DNA from: Phenylobacterium sp. Root1290 | GTDB lineage: Bacteria; Pseudomonadota; Alphaproteobacteria; Caulobacterales; Caulobacteraceae | DNA: 64,000 nucleotides | Reading direction: 5' to 3' | Assembly (NCBI RefSeq): GCF_001425305.1 | Contig: NZ_LMEE01000001.1 | Coordinates: 1,130,183 to 1,194,182 of the forward strand | In this document: piece after piece, positions 50,303-59,428 of the stretch | How the letters are laid out: the number at the start of each line of letters is the position of its first letter | Position numbering within the stretch: the stretch's first letter is position 1 | Made by a program: the position numbers and the translations under genes | Notes under the pieces: model-generated | Seen by the model: the letters and a program-made list of their open reading frames with translations, nothing else | Databases searched by the model: none | Told to the model about the DNA's origin: nothing

Positions 50303-52270
50303 ATGGCTAAGTCAGGACCGGGCCCTCGCCGGCCGGCCCAGCGTACCCCGTTGCAGGCGCTCCTCTACTGGACCGCCGTCCTGGGCGTGTGGGGGCTGAT
50401 CTTCGTGGTCGCCTTCTTCGCGGTGTTCGCGGTCGATCTGCCCGACACCTCCAAGCTTTATGACGTCGAGCGCCAGCCGTCGGTGTCGTATCTCGACCAG
50501 TCCGGCGCGCTGGTCGCCGTGCGCGGCAGCCAGAACACGCCGCCGGTCGATCTCGATTCGCTGCCGCCCTACGTGCCCAAGGCGTTCATCGCCATCGAGG
50601 ATCGCTGGTTCTACTGGCACCCGGGCTTCAACCCCTGGGGCATCCTGCGCTCCCAAATCTACAACATGCAGAACAAGGGCGGCCCGCTGCGCGGCGGTTC
50701 GACCATCACCCAGCAGTTGGCCCGCAACCTCTTCCTGACGCCCAGCCAGAACTACCGGCGCAAGGCTCAGGAGCTGATCCTGGCCATGTGGCTGGAGGCC
50801 AAGTTCTCCAAGAAGGAGATCCTCGCCCTCTATCTGAACCGGGTCTATTTCGGCGGCGGCGCCTATGGGATCGAGGCCGCCTCGCAGCGCTATTTCGGCA
50901 AGCCCGCCTCGCAGCTGACCCTGGGCGAAAGCGCCTTGCTGGCCGGCATGATGAAGGGCCCCAGCCGCTATTCGCCGGTCTCGGCCACCGACCGCGCCGA
51001 GCGCCGCGCCACCATCGTGCTGGACGAAATGGTCCGCATCGGCGCTATCACCCCGGCCGAACGCGACGCCGCCTTCAAGACCCCGGTGCGGGTCAACCCG
51101 ACCCTCGCCAACCAGCGGGCGCAGTACTTCACCGATTGGGTCGACGATCAGGTCCGCAGCCTGGTGGGCGAGCCGACCGAGGACCTGGTCGTCGAGACCA
51201 CCCTCGACCTGCCGATCCAGACCGCCGCCGAGCAGGCGATCCGCAAGGGCGTGGAGGCCGGCAAGGGCCAGGGCATCGGCCAGGGGGCGCTGGTCGCCAT
51301 CGACGGCGAGGGCCGCATCCGCGCCTATGTCGGCGGGGCCAACTACACCGACAGCCAGTTCGACCGCGCCACCACCGCCCGCCGCCAGGCGGGTTCGGCG
51401 TTCAAGCCGTTCGTCTATCTGGCGGCGATGGAAGCGGGGCGCACCCCCGCCGACATGGTGGTCGACGAGCCGATCAAGATCGGCAACTGGTCGCCGCGGA
51501 ACTACACCAACGACTTTCGCGGGCCGATGACGCTGCAGACGGCGCTGGCCCAGTCGATCAACACCGTCGCCGCGCGGCTGGCCAACGAGGTCGGCACCGG
51601 CAACGTCGCCTCGGCCGCCCGCCGGCTCGGCATCAATTCGCATATCCAGCTCGACCCCTCGATGGCGCTGGGCGCGGTCGAGGTCAGCCCTCTGGAGATG
51701 GCCCAGGCCTATGCGCCGTTCGCCAACGGCGGGTTCCTGGCCAAGGGCTACGGAATCCAGCGGATCCGCACCGCCAGCGGCAAGATCCTCTACGACCACA
51801 GCGTCGAGAAGACCGAGCGCACTCAGGTCATCGGCACGCCGGCGCTGCAGTACATGAACCAGATGATGCGCCAGGTGGTGACCAGCGGCACGGGCACGCG
51901 CGCCAAGGTCCCCGGCTATGATCTGGCCGGCAAGACCGGCACCACCAGCGATTATCGCGACGCCTGGTTCGTCGGCTACACCGGCGGCTTCGTGGCCGCC
52001 GTGTGGGTCGGCAAGGACGACAACAAGCCGATGAAGCGGGTCAGCGGCGGCGGGGCTCCGGCCGGCATCTGGCGCGACTTCATGGGCCAGGCCCTGCCGC
52101 GCCTGAAGGTCCAGGCCATTCCCGGCGGCACGTATGAGCCGCCCGCCCCCAGCGATCCGATCGGCGACCTGGTCGACGGCATCGCCGACGCGATCGGCAT
52201 CGGCGGCCAGCCGGCGCCCCAGCCGCAGGCGCCGCAGCAGAAAGCGCCGGTCGACGACATCCCGTTCTAA
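50303..52270 (+). CDS. Class A penicillin-binding protein (PBP1a-type)
   Basis: A 655-residue bifunctional murein synthase. A membrane helix at about 22-46 (LLYWTAVLGVWGLIFVVAFF) precedes GT51: AFIAIEDRWFYWHPGFN, RGGSTITQQLARNLFLTP, ILALYLNRVYFGGGAYGIEA. The transpeptidase domain has SAFK (Ser365-Lys368, in RQAGSAFKPFVYL), AQSINTVAARLAN (SxN) and GKTGTTSDYRDAWFVGYT (KTG). The C-terminal Pro/Gln tail is APQPQAPQQKAPVD. It lies downstream of the divergent MerR-ATPase and is tail to tail with another class A PBP. Confidence 0.95.
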   Translation: MAKSGPGPRRPAQRTPLQALLYWTAVLGVWGLIFVVAFFAVFAVDLPDTSKLYDVERQPSVSYLDQSGALVAVRGSQNTPPVDLDSLPPYVPKAFIAIEDRWFYWHPGFNPWGILRSQIYNMQNKGGPLRGGSTITQQLARNLFLTPSQNYRRKAQELILAMWLEAKFSKKEILALYLNRVYFGGGAYGIEAASQRYFGKPASQLTLGESALLAGMMKGPSRYSPVSATDRAERRATIVLDEMVRIGAITPAERDAAFKTPVRVNPTLANQRAQYFTDWVDDQVRSLVGEPTEDLVVETTLDLPIQTAAEQAIRKGVEAGKGQGIGQGALVAIDGEGRIRAYVGGANYTDSQFDRATTARRQAGSAFKPFVYLAAMEAGRTPADMVVDEPIKIGNWSPRNYTNDFRGPMTLQTALAQSINTVAARLANEVGTGNVASAARRLGINSHIQLDPSMALGAVEVSPLEMAQAYAPFANGGFLAKGYGIQRIRTASGKILYDHSVEKTERTQVIGTPALQYMNQMMRQVVTSGTGTRAKVPGYDLAGKTGTTSDYRDAWFVGYTGGFVAAVWVGKDDNKPMKRVSGGGAPAGIWRDFMGQALPRLKVQAIPGGTYEPPAPSDPIGDLVDGIADAIGIGGQPAPQPQAPQQKAPVDDIPF

Positions 52271-52281
52271 ATCGGGCCATT

Positions 52282-54114
52282 CTAGATCGGCGGATCGTCG
52301 ATCACCTCGGCGGTCGTCGTCGGCAAGGCTTCCGGCGCAGCCTCCAGCAAGGTCTCGATCGTCTCGGGCGGAGGCGGCGCGGCCGCCGGCGGGCCATACG
52401 GAATCGCCAGGGCCGGGCCGCGCTTGAGCGCCGTCGCCATGAACCCGCGCCACAGCTCGGCCGGCGCCCCGCCGCCCGTCACCCGCTTCATCGGCGCGCC
52501 ATTGTCGTTGCCCATCCAGACCACGGTCGTGAAGCCGCCGCTGTAGCCGGCGAACCAGGCGTCCTTGTAGTCGCTGGTGGTGCCGGTCTTGCCGGCCAGG
52601 TCGTAACCCGGAATCTTCGCGCGGGTCCCGGTGCCGGCGGCGACCACGCCGCGCAGCATGCGGTTGAGATCGCTGAGCGCCGGGTTGCCGATCACGTTCG
52701 CCGCCGAGCCCGCCTTGCGCTGATAGAGCACCTGGCCGCCGACCGTGCGGATGCGCTCGATGCCGTAGGCCTGGACCCGATTGCCGCCGTTGGAAAACGC
52801 GCCATACGCCTGGGCCATCTCCAGCGGCGAGACCAGGCTGGTGCCCAGCGCCATGGCCGGGTCGGTGTTCACCGCCGAGACGACGCCCAGCCGCTTGGCG
52901 GTCGCCGCGACATTGCCGCGCCCGACCTCGTCGGCCAGCCGCACCGCCACCGTGTTGGTCGACTGCGCCACCGCCTGTTCTAGGGTCAGCGCGCCGGAGA
53001 AACCGTTGCTGTAGTTCTGCGGCGACCAGGTCCCGATGGTGATCGGTTCGTCCACCACCGCCATGTCCGGCGTGCGCCCGGCCTCCAGCGCGGTCAGATA
53101 GACGAACGGCTTCCAGGCCGAGCCCGCCTGCCGCTTGGCCGTGACCGCGCGGTTGTAGGGCGCGCTCGCATAGTCGGTCCCGCCGACCATGGCCCGCACC
53201 CGCCCCTGCCCGTCCAGCGCCACCAGCGCCGCCTGGCTGACGTCCTGTGCCTTGTAGCGCTCGACCACCGCCCGCGTCGTGCTGGCGGCCGCGACCTCCA
53301 GGCCGACGTCCAGGGTGGTCTCGACGATGACGTCCTGCTTGGGCGCCCCGACCAGCTGGCGACGCTGTCCGTCCAGCCAGTCGATGAAGTAGTTGGCCGA
53401 AGAGCTGTAGGCCCCGCCCGCCAGCTTCAGCGGCTGGGCCATGGCCTGCTTGCGCTGGGCCGGCGTGATCGCGCCGGTCTCGACCATGGCGGCCAGAACC
53501 ACGTCGGCCCGCTGGGCGGCGTTCTGCGGCTCCTCGAGCGGATTGTACTTGGTCGGCGACTTCAGCACCCCGGCCAGGGTCGCGGCCTCGCGCAGGTTCA
53601 GCTTCGAGGCGCTCTTGCCGAAGTAGCGCCGCGAGGCCTGCTCGACGCCATAGGCCCCCGACCCGAAATAGACCCGGCTGAGATAGAGCCCCAGGATCTG
53701 CTTCTTGGAATAGGTCCGCTCCAGCTGGACGGCGTACATCACCTCCTTGGCCTTCCGCTCCATCGTCTGGTCGGAGGTCAGGAACAGGTTGCGGGCCAGC
53801 TGCTGGGTGATGGTCGAGGCGCCCTGCGCCGTGCGGCCCTGCTCGGCGTTCACGACGATGGCGCGGGCGATGCCGATGGCGTCGAAGCCGGTGTGCTCGT
53901 AGAAGCGCCGGTCCTCGATGGCGACGAAGGCGGCGGGCACGTAGCCGGGCAGCTTGGCGGTGTCGACCGGCGGTCCGTAGCGTCCGCCGCGCACGCCCAG
54001 CAGCGCGCCTGAGCGGTCGACATACACCACCTGCGCCTCGCGCTTGATCGGCGGAAGGGGCGGAAGTTCCGGCGCGGTCAGCGACAGCGACGCGGCGAGC
54101 GCGAGGGAGATCAA
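52282..54114 (-). CDS. Class A penicillin-binding protein without a clear membrane anchor
   Basis: A 610-residue murein synthase. GT51: AFVAIEDRRFYEHTGFDAIG, QGASTITQQLARNLFLTSDQ, ILGLYLSRVYFGSGAYGVEQ. Transpeptidase: RQAGSAWKPFVYLTALEAGR (SxxK), AQSTNTVAVRLADE (SxN), GKTGTTSDYKDAWFAGYS (KTG). The C-terminus is acidic and Pro-rich. The TTG start at 54114 has GGAG upstream, and a TAA lies two codons before it, so no longer N-terminus exists. The N-terminus (ISLALAASLSLTAPELPP) is too short for a normal anchor helix and has no basic residue; it may be a minimal signal peptide. The two PBPs share architecture and probably arose by duplication. Confidence 0.93.
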   Translation of the reverse strand: MISLALAASLSLTAPELPPLPPIKREAQVVYVDRSGALLGVRGGRYGPPVDTAKLPGYVPAAFVAIEDRRFYEHTGFDAIGIARAIVVNAEQGRTAQGASTITQQLARNLFLTSDQTMERKAKEVMYAVQLERTYSKKQILGLYLSRVYFGSGAYGVEQASRRYFGKSASKLNLREAATLAGVLKSPTKYNPLEEPQNAAQRADVVLAAMVETGAITPAQRKQAMAQPLKLAGGAYSSSANYFIDWLDGQRRQLVGAPKQDVIVETTLDVGLEVAAASTTRAVVERYKAQDVSQAALVALDGQGRVRAMVGGTDYASAPYNRAVTAKRQAGSAWKPFVYLTALEAGRTPDMAVVDEPITIGTWSPQNYSNGFSGALTLEQAVAQSTNTVAVRLADEVGRGNVAATAKRLGVVSAVNTDPAMALGTSLVSPLEMAQAYGAFSNGGNRVQAYGIERIRTVGGQVLYQRKAGSAANVIGNPALSDLNRMLRGVVAAGTGTRAKIPGYDLAGKTGTTSDYKDAWFAGYSGGFTTVVWMGNDNGAPMKRVTGGGAPAELWRGFMATALKRGPALAIPYGPPAAAPPPPETIETLLEAAPEALPTTTAEVIDDPPI

Positions 54115-54201
54115 GTCTTAAGGCTCCAACGGCCGCACGCGCGGCTTACCGCGCCCTTCTCCCTCCGGTTTGGGGCGGAACCAAGATAATTCGCGGTAAT
54201 C

Positions 54202-54939
54202 TCAGCGCCCAAAGGCGTGCAGCCGCGCCCCCTCGGCCCGCAGCCAGGCGCGGTGCGGCTTCTCGTCGCCGACCAACGCGCTGACGTGGGCCCAGAACTT
54301 CGGACCGTGGTTCAATTCCAGCAGGTGCGCGCACTCGTGCGCGGCGACGTAGTCGGCGACTTCGTAGGGCGCCAGCGCCAGCCGCCACGAGTATCGAATC
54401 GCCGCCGGCTTGCCTGGCAGGCCCGGCCGGCAAGAGCCCCAGCGCGCGCGGGCGTCCATCATGGTGACGCTGGGCAGCTTGGCCCCCAACCGCGCGCAGT
54501 GGAACGCCGTGCGCTCGGTGAACACCGCCAGCGCCTCGCGCTTGATGATGCGGATCACCGCGTTGGCGTAGGTCTCCCCCTCGCCGCGGGCCGAGATGCG
54601 CAGCGGCGTCTCCTCGGTGGCGGGATGCAGCCGCGCCGGCTTGTCGCTGGCCTCAAGGCGGCAGGGCTCGCCGAACAGGTCGATGGTCACGCCCGGCGCG
54701 ATGGCCTGGCTTTGCGGCAGCTCGGCCAGCCGCTCGGCGATCCACGAGGCGCGGTCGCGCGCGAAGGCCGCCGCCTCCGGCAGCCGCCGCTGCGACGGCG
54801 CGGTGGCGATGATCTCGCGCTTGCTGCGGTCGAGGCGCAACGAAATGCGCCGCGCGCGGCTGTGAACCTTAAGGCGAACCGTGGCGCCGGCCACCTCCAG
54901 CCGGTCGCCGTCCGCAAGCGAACGGCCGAAGATACTCAT
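54202..54939 (-). CDS. YgjP-like (M48/WLM-type) metallopeptidase family protein
   Basis: ATG at 54939 gives 245 residues. The C-terminal zinc site is VAAHECAHLLELNHGPKFW: His201, Glu202, His205 and His211. The preceding DARARWGSCRPGLPGKPAAI and RYSWRLALAPYEVADYVAAH match COG1451 (DUF45). The N-terminal half RLKVHSRARRISLRLDRSKREI is typical of the same family. No signal peptide, so it is cytosolic. Biochemical substrate unknown. It lies 10 bases after the phaZ stop on the same strand. Confidence 0.87.
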   Translation of the reverse strand: MSIFGRSLADGDRLEVAGATVRLKVHSRARRISLRLDRSKREIIATAPSQRRLPEAAAFARDRASWIAERLAELPQSQAIAPGVTIDLFGEPCRLEASDKPARLHPATEETPLRISARGEGETYANAVIRIIKREALAVFTERTAFHCARLGAKLPSVTMMDARARWGSCRPGLPGKPAAIRYSWRLALAPYEVADYVAAHECAHLLELNHGPKFWAHVSALVGDEKPHRAWLRAEGARLHAFGR

Positions 54940-54949
54940 GCCGTCAGAC

Positions 54950-56221
54950 TTAAGCTGCGTCGCGGGCCTTTTCGAGAGCGCCTTCCATGCGGCGGATGAA
55001 CGCCCGCACCCGCGGATAGATCTCCTCGCGGAAGCGGCGACCGTTGAACACCCCATAGTGGCCCACGTGCGGCTGCACGTAGTCCTCCTTGAAGTCGTCC
55101 GAGAGCCCGGTGCACAGCGCGTGCGCCGCCTGGGTCTGGCCGATGCCGGAGATGTCGTCGTTCTCGCCCTCGACCGTCAGCAGGCCGATGTCGCTGATCG
55201 ACCCCGGCTGGATCGGCCGGCCGCGATGGATCAGCTCGCCCTTCGGCAGCAGGTACTGCTGGAACACATAGTCGATGGTCTGCAGATAGAACTCTTCCGG
55301 CAGGTCGAGCACCGACAGGTACTCGTCGTAGAACTCCAGGTGCTTCTCGGCCGCGTCGCCGTCGCCCTTCATCAGGTCCTCCAGGTAGCGCTGGTGCGCG
55401 TCCTGGTGCTTCTCGGCGTTCATCGACATGAACGAGTAGAGCTGCACGAAGCCCGGATAGACGCGGCGGCCCATGCCCGGATAGGGCGCCGGCACGGTGT
55501 CGATCATCGTCGACTTGAACCAGGCGAAGGGTTTTTCCTCGGCCAGCTTGTTGGTCACCGTCGGCGACAGCCGCGCGTCGATCGGCGAGCCCATGATGGT
55601 CATGGTCCCGGGGCGGCAATCCTCGCCGTCCTCGGCCATCAGCGCCGCGGCGGCCAGCACCGCCGGACCCGGCTGGCAGACGGCGACCACGTGCGGCCGC
55701 GGGCCGAGCTGGCGCAGCATGTCGCGGACATGGTCGACGAAGTCGTGGAAGTCGAAGCGGCCTTCCATCACCGGCACGTCGCGGGCGTTCGACCAGTCGG
55801 TGATGAACACCTCATGATCCTGCAGGAAGGCCTCGACCGTACCGCGCAGCAGCGTGGCGTAGTGGCCCGACAGCGGCGCGACGATCAGCACCGCCGGCTC
55901 CAGCTCGCGGCGTCCGGCACGGCGCATGTCGGCCATGTCGCGGTGGAAATGGATCAGCTTCACCCACGGCGAGGACCAGACCTCGTTCGGCCGCACGCGC
56001 ACGCTCTTGCCGTCGATCTCGACGGAATCGATGTTCCAGGCCGGGCGCCCGTAGCGTCGGGTCAGGTTGGCGAACAGGTCCGACCCGGCGAACAGCCGTC
56101 GTCCGACCTCGGAGTCCTTGGCCGGATTGAGCGGCGACGACCAGAAGTCGCGCGTGGCCCGCGCGGCCCAGCGCAGCGGGGTGGAGGCGTAATAGCCGGC
56201 CTCATAGAGCGTGTAGAGCAT
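54950..56221 (-). CDS. phaZ: Intracellular polyhydroxyalkanoate depolymerase PhaZ
   Basis: ATG at 56221 (MLYTLYEAGYYASTPLRWAA) gives 423 residues, the size of Ralstonia PhaZ1. The nucleophile segment is VAVCQPGPAVLAAAAL with Cys182 in place of a lipase-box Ser, as known for native-granule depolymerases. Other conserved runs: APLSGHYATLLRGTVEAFLQ, DVPVMEGRFDFHDFVDHVRD, TVEGENDDISGIGQTQAAH and VGHYGVFNGRRFREEIYPRV (catalytic His). It mobilises stored PHB. No phaC or phasin gene is in the window. Confidence 0.94.
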   Translation of the reverse strand: MLYTLYEAGYYASTPLRWAARATRDFWSSPLNPAKDSEVGRRLFAGSDLFANLTRRYGRPAWNIDSVEIDGKSVRVRPNEVWSSPWVKLIHFHRDMADMRRAGRRELEPAVLIVAPLSGHYATLLRGTVEAFLQDHEVFITDWSNARDVPVMEGRFDFHDFVDHVRDMLRQLGPRPHVVAVCQPGPAVLAAAALMAEDGEDCRPGTMTIMGSPIDARLSPTVTNKLAEEKPFAWFKSTMIDTVPAPYPGMGRRVYPGFVQLYSFMSMNAEKHQDAHQRYLEDLMKGDGDAAEKHLEFYDEYLSVLDLPEEFYLQTIDYVFQQYLLPKGELIHRGRPIQPGSISDIGLLTVEGENDDISGIGQTQAAHALCTGLSDDFKEDYVQPHVGHYGVFNGRRFREEIYPRVRAFIRRMEGALEKARDAA

Positions 56222-56444
56222 CGCCGAGTCCTCTTTGCTGCGCCGCAGCATAACACGGCGGAGGTTAATCGAGTCCAGCGGCGTTGGGTCGCGGCGGTCA
56301 CAAATCCGCGTTCGGGCTCGTCCAGGCGTCCATTCTCTGCGATTTTTTTCCGGCCGCCTGTCGATCCGGCCGGGGCTGGTTCGTCAATCCCAGTAGCGAG
56401 AGAACCCGGGCGACGGCGTCCGCGGCTCGCCCAGGAGGAACCCC

Positions 56445-56837
56445 ATGCGCTTCATGTTCATCATCACGTCCGCCGACACCAGCCCGCCGTCGCCCGAGTT
56501 CATGGAGGCCATGGACAAGCTGGCGAACGAGGAGATCAAGGCCGGCCGCATGGTCGACACCGGCGGGCTGATGCCGATGCAGATGGGCGCCCGCGTGGAC
56601 TTGAAGGACGGCAGGCTCAACCTGATCGACGGCCCGTTCGTGGAGGCCAAGGAGATGATCGGCGGCTACGCGATCTTCGACATGCAGAACAAGGAAGAGG
56701 CCGTCGCCTCGGCGATGAACTTCATGCAGATGCACATCGACTACATGCCCGGCTGGGAAGGGACCTGCGAGATCCGCCCCATGGCGACAGAGGACTTCGA
56801 GGCCGCCTGCCAGATCCAGGCCCCGGCCCGCGCTTGA
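56445..56837 (+). CDS. YCII/DGPF domain protein, partner of the ECF sigma factor
   Basis: A 130-residue protein starting after a strong CAGGAGGA. MRFMFIITSADTSPPSPEFME and the late DGPFVEAKEMIGGYAIFDM hold the DGPF/YCII signature, with EEAVASAMNFM. Such small ferredoxin-fold proteins are nearly always encoded beside ECF42 sigma factors, and here the stop overlaps the sigma gene start (TTGA). They may be targets or modulators of the sigma factor; a biochemical role is not established. Confidence 0.9.
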   Translation: MRFMFIITSADTSPPSPEFMEAMDKLANEEIKAGRMVDTGGLMPMQMGARVDLKDGRLNLIDGPFVEAKEMIGGYAIFDMQNKEEAVASAMNFMQMHIDYMPGWEGTCEIRPMATEDFEAACQIQAPARA

Positions 56838-58102
56838 CGCGCCCCACAGCCGACGCCCATCGCGCCATCCTCGCCGCCTGGCGGGTCGAACAGCCACGGC
56901 TGATCACCGGCCTGGCGAGGATGCTGCGCGATGTGCCGCTGGCCGAGGAACTGACCCAGGAGGCGCTGGTGGCCGCGCTTGAGCGCTGGCCGGAAACCGG
57001 CGTCCCCGACCGACCCGGCGCCTGGCTGATGGCGACGGCCAAGCGCCGCGCGCTCGATCACCTGCGCCGCCGCCCGATGCTGGCGCGCAAGCACGCGATG
57101 GTGGCGCACGAGCTGGAGAGCGAGCAGCAGGCCATGCCCGACCTCGACGCCCCGCTGGACGACGACATCGGCGACGAGATGCTGCGCCTGGTGTTCACCG
57201 CCTGCCATCCGCGGCTGCCGCGTGAGGCGCGGGCGGCGCTGGCGCTGCGGATGATCTGCGGCCTGACCACCGGCGAGATCGCCCGCGCCTTCCTGCTGCC
57301 TGAGGCGACGATCGGCCAGCGCATCGTGCGGGCCAAGCGGACCCTGTCGGACTCCGGCCTGGCCTACGAGACGCCGCGCGGCGAGGAGCTGTCGGCGCGG
57401 CTCTCCTCAGTGCTGGAGGTGGTCTATCTGATCTTCAATGAGGGCTACACCGCCGCCCGCGGCGACGACTGGCTGCGGCCCCAGCTCTGCAGCGAGGCCC
57501 TGCGCCTGGGCCGCGTGCTGATCGCCGTCGCCCCGCAGGAGCCGGAGGCTCACGGCCTGCTGGCATTGATGGAGCTCAACGCCTCGCGCACGGCGGCGCG
57601 CACCGGCCCCGATGGCGACCCGATCCTGCTGCTCGACCAGGACCGTCGCCGCTGGGACCGGCTGCAGATCCGGCGCGGCCTGGCGGCCCTGGCCCGCGCC
57701 CTGGCGCTCGGCGGCGGCGATCGACCCTATGTCCTCCAGGCGGCGATCATCGCCTGCCACGCCGAGGCGCCCGCCGCGGCCGACACCGACTGGCCGCGCA
57801 TCGCCGCGCTCTACGGGCGGCTGTCGGCGGTCGCGCCCTCGCCGATCGTCGAGCTCAACCGCGCCATCGCCATCGGCATGGCGGAGGGACCGGCCGCGGG
57901 CCTGGCCCTCATCGACCGCCTGACGGATGAACCGGCGCTCAAGGCCTATCATCTGCTGCCCAGCGTGCGCGGCGACCTGCTGCTGAAGCTCGGCCGGCGC
58001 GCCGAGGCCCGCGCCGCCTTCGAGGCCGCCATCGCCCTGGCCGACAACCGCCGCGAACGCGAACTGCTGCAGCGCCGCGCCGCCGAGGCCGCCGCTTCCT
58101 GA
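56834..58102 (+). CDS. ECF42-type RNA polymerase sigma factor with C-terminal extension
   Basis: A 422-residue protein from TTG 56834, overlapping the YCII stop. Sigma region 2 is about residues 15-80 (ARMLRDVPLAEELTQEALVAALERWP, AWLMATAKRRALDHLRRR). Region 4 is about 120-185 (REARAALALRMICGLTTGEIARAFLLPEATIGQRIVRAKR). The remaining about 230 residues form the ECF42 helical/TPR-like extension (VYLIFNEGYTAARGDDWLRP is diagnostic), thought to replace an anti-sigma factor in control. No anti-sigma gene is adjacent. The regulon probably includes the YCII gene itself. Confidence 0.93.
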   Translation: MTRPTADAHRAILAAWRVEQPRLITGLARMLRDVPLAEELTQEALVAALERWPETGVPDRPGAWLMATAKRRALDHLRRRPMLARKHAMVAHELESEQQAMPDLDAPLDDDIGDEMLRLVFTACHPRLPREARAALALRMICGLTTGEIARAFLLPEATIGQRIVRAKRTLSDSGLAYETPRGEELSARLSSVLEVVYLIFNEGYTAARGDDWLRPQLCSEALRLGRVLIAVAPQEPEAHGLLALMELNASRTAARTGPDGDPILLLDQDRRRWDRLQIRRGLAALARALALGGGDRPYVLQAAIIACHAEAPAAADTDWPRIAALYGRLSAVAPSPIVELNRAIAIGMAEGPAAGLALIDRLTDEPALKAYHLLPSVRGDLLLKLGRRAEARAAFEAAIALADNRRERELLQRRAAEAAAS

Positions 58103-58194
58103 TCCCGCGACATGGGCCGACCTCGCAGCCGCGCCTTGCCGCGTCGTGATTGGCGCCTTATTGGTGCAATAGTCAGAACATTCGGGAGATGCAG

Positions 58195-59358
58195 ATGACC
58201 TATGCCGACGGGCGCGTGATTCACGACGCCGACAGCCACGTCATGGAAACCCGCGAGTGGCTGGAGCCCTTCATCGAGGACGCGGTGCGCGGCGCGCTCA
58301 AGCCGCTCTACGGTCGCGAGCGCAACCGCATCGACGACCTGCTCGACGGCGCCAAGGCCCGGCAGGGCGACCAGGCGGCCATGCAGAAGGCGCTCGAGAA
58401 CCCCATCGCCGGGCCCAAGGGCTGGGTCGCGGCCGGCGCCTTCGATCCGGGCGAGCGCACCCAGGTGCTCGACCTGTTCGGCTTCTCCAGCCAGCTGGTG
58501 TTCGCGACCTCGTCGCTGCGGCCGGCGCTGTCGGCCGGCACCCCCGAGGGCCTCTACGCCGGGGCTCGCGCCCACAACCTGGCTATGGCCGCCTTCTGCC
58601 GGGCCGATCCCCGCCTCGTCGGCGTCGCCTATGTGCCGCTGGACGACGCCGAGCGCGCGCTGGACGAGGCGCGCATCGCCCTGGAGGTCGGCAACGGCGC
58701 GATCTGGGTCTCGGCCGGTCCCGCCGGCGAGAAGTCGCCCGGCCATCCCGACTACGACCCGCTCTGGAAGCTGCTGGAGACCGAGCGCGTCCCCTTCGTG
58801 CTGCACATCGGGCCTGGCACCAAGACCCAGCCCAAGGCCTTCCAGAACAACGGCCGCGAACGGGCGCCCGATCTGCACGGCGGCGGCGAGAACCTGCGCT
58901 TCGCCGACTATGTGATGCTGTCCTTCGCACCCCAGGTGTTCCTGACCGCCATGGTCTATGACGGCGTGTTCGAGCGCTTCCCGAACCTCAAGGGCGGCGT
59001 CATCGAGTCCGGGGCGGGCTGGGCGCCGGAGTTCCTGCGCCAGCTCGACCTCGCGCATCGCAGCTTCCAGCGCACCGACCCACACCTGAAGGCCATGAGC
59101 CTGAAGCCTTCGGAATACCTGCGCCGAGCGGTGAAGTTCACGCCGTTCCCCGGCGAGGACATCGGCCGGATGATCGCCGACGGCGGCGCCGAGCTCTTCC
59201 TGTTCTCCAGCGACTACCCGCACCCGGAGGGCACCAACGATCCCCTCGGCCGCTTCGAGCGGACGATGGAAGGCGTCGACGAGGCGGCCAAGGACCGCTT
59301 CTACCGCCGCAACTACGAGGAGATGATGGGCATGGACGCACTGGTCGCGGCCGAGTGA
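58195..59358 (+). CDS. Metal-dependent amidohydrolase (amidohydrolase 2 family)
   Basis: A 387-residue TIM-barrel hydrolase. ATG 58195 lies six bases after GGGAG; ATG 58189 is also in frame. VIHDADSHVMETREWLEPF stands in place of the usual HxH metal motif (here DxDSH). VPFVLHIGPGTKTQPKAF has the next His, KGGVIESGAGWAPEFLRQLD the Glu/trp region, and FLFSSDYPHPEGTNDPLGRFE the terminal Asp. The family includes decarboxylases and hydrolases of aromatic or dihydroxy acids. The substrate is unknown. The following TetR gene may regulate it. Confidence 0.85.
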   Translation: MTYADGRVIHDADSHVMETREWLEPFIEDAVRGALKPLYGRERNRIDDLLDGAKARQGDQAAMQKALENPIAGPKGWVAAGAFDPGERTQVLDLFGFSSQLVFATSSLRPALSAGTPEGLYAGARAHNLAMAAFCRADPRLVGVAYVPLDDAERALDEARIALEVGNGAIWVSAGPAGEKSPGHPDYDPLWKLLETERVPFVLHIGPGTKTQPKAFQNNGRERAPDLHGGGENLRFADYVMLSFAPQVFLTAMVYDGVFERFPNLKGGVIESGAGWAPEFLRQLDLAHRSFQRTDPHLKAMSLKPSEYLRRAVKFTPFPGEDIGRMIADGGAELFLFSSDYPHPEGTNDPLGRFERTMEGVDEAAKDRFYRRNYEEMMGMDALVAAE

Positions 59359-59366
59359 GGGCGCCG

Positions 59367-59393
59367 AGGGGGCCTCGCCTTGAGGCCCCCTTT
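59367..59393 (+). terminator. Rho-independent terminator after the amidohydrolase gene
   Basis: AGGGGGCCTC (59367-59376) pairs perfectly with GAGGCCCCCT (59382-59391) around GCCTT, followed by TTT counting the last stem base. It separates the amidohydrolase from the TetR-type gene 36 bases further on. Confidence 0.75.
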
Positions 59394-59428
59394 GGCCATA
59401 TGACGTTTCCCACCCAGGGGGACGCGGC

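Noticed and set aside
54881..56444. Long plus-strand frame opposite phaZ that continues in another gene's region
   Set aside because: It is the complement of phaZ, which has complete family motifs. Apparent continuity is by chance.
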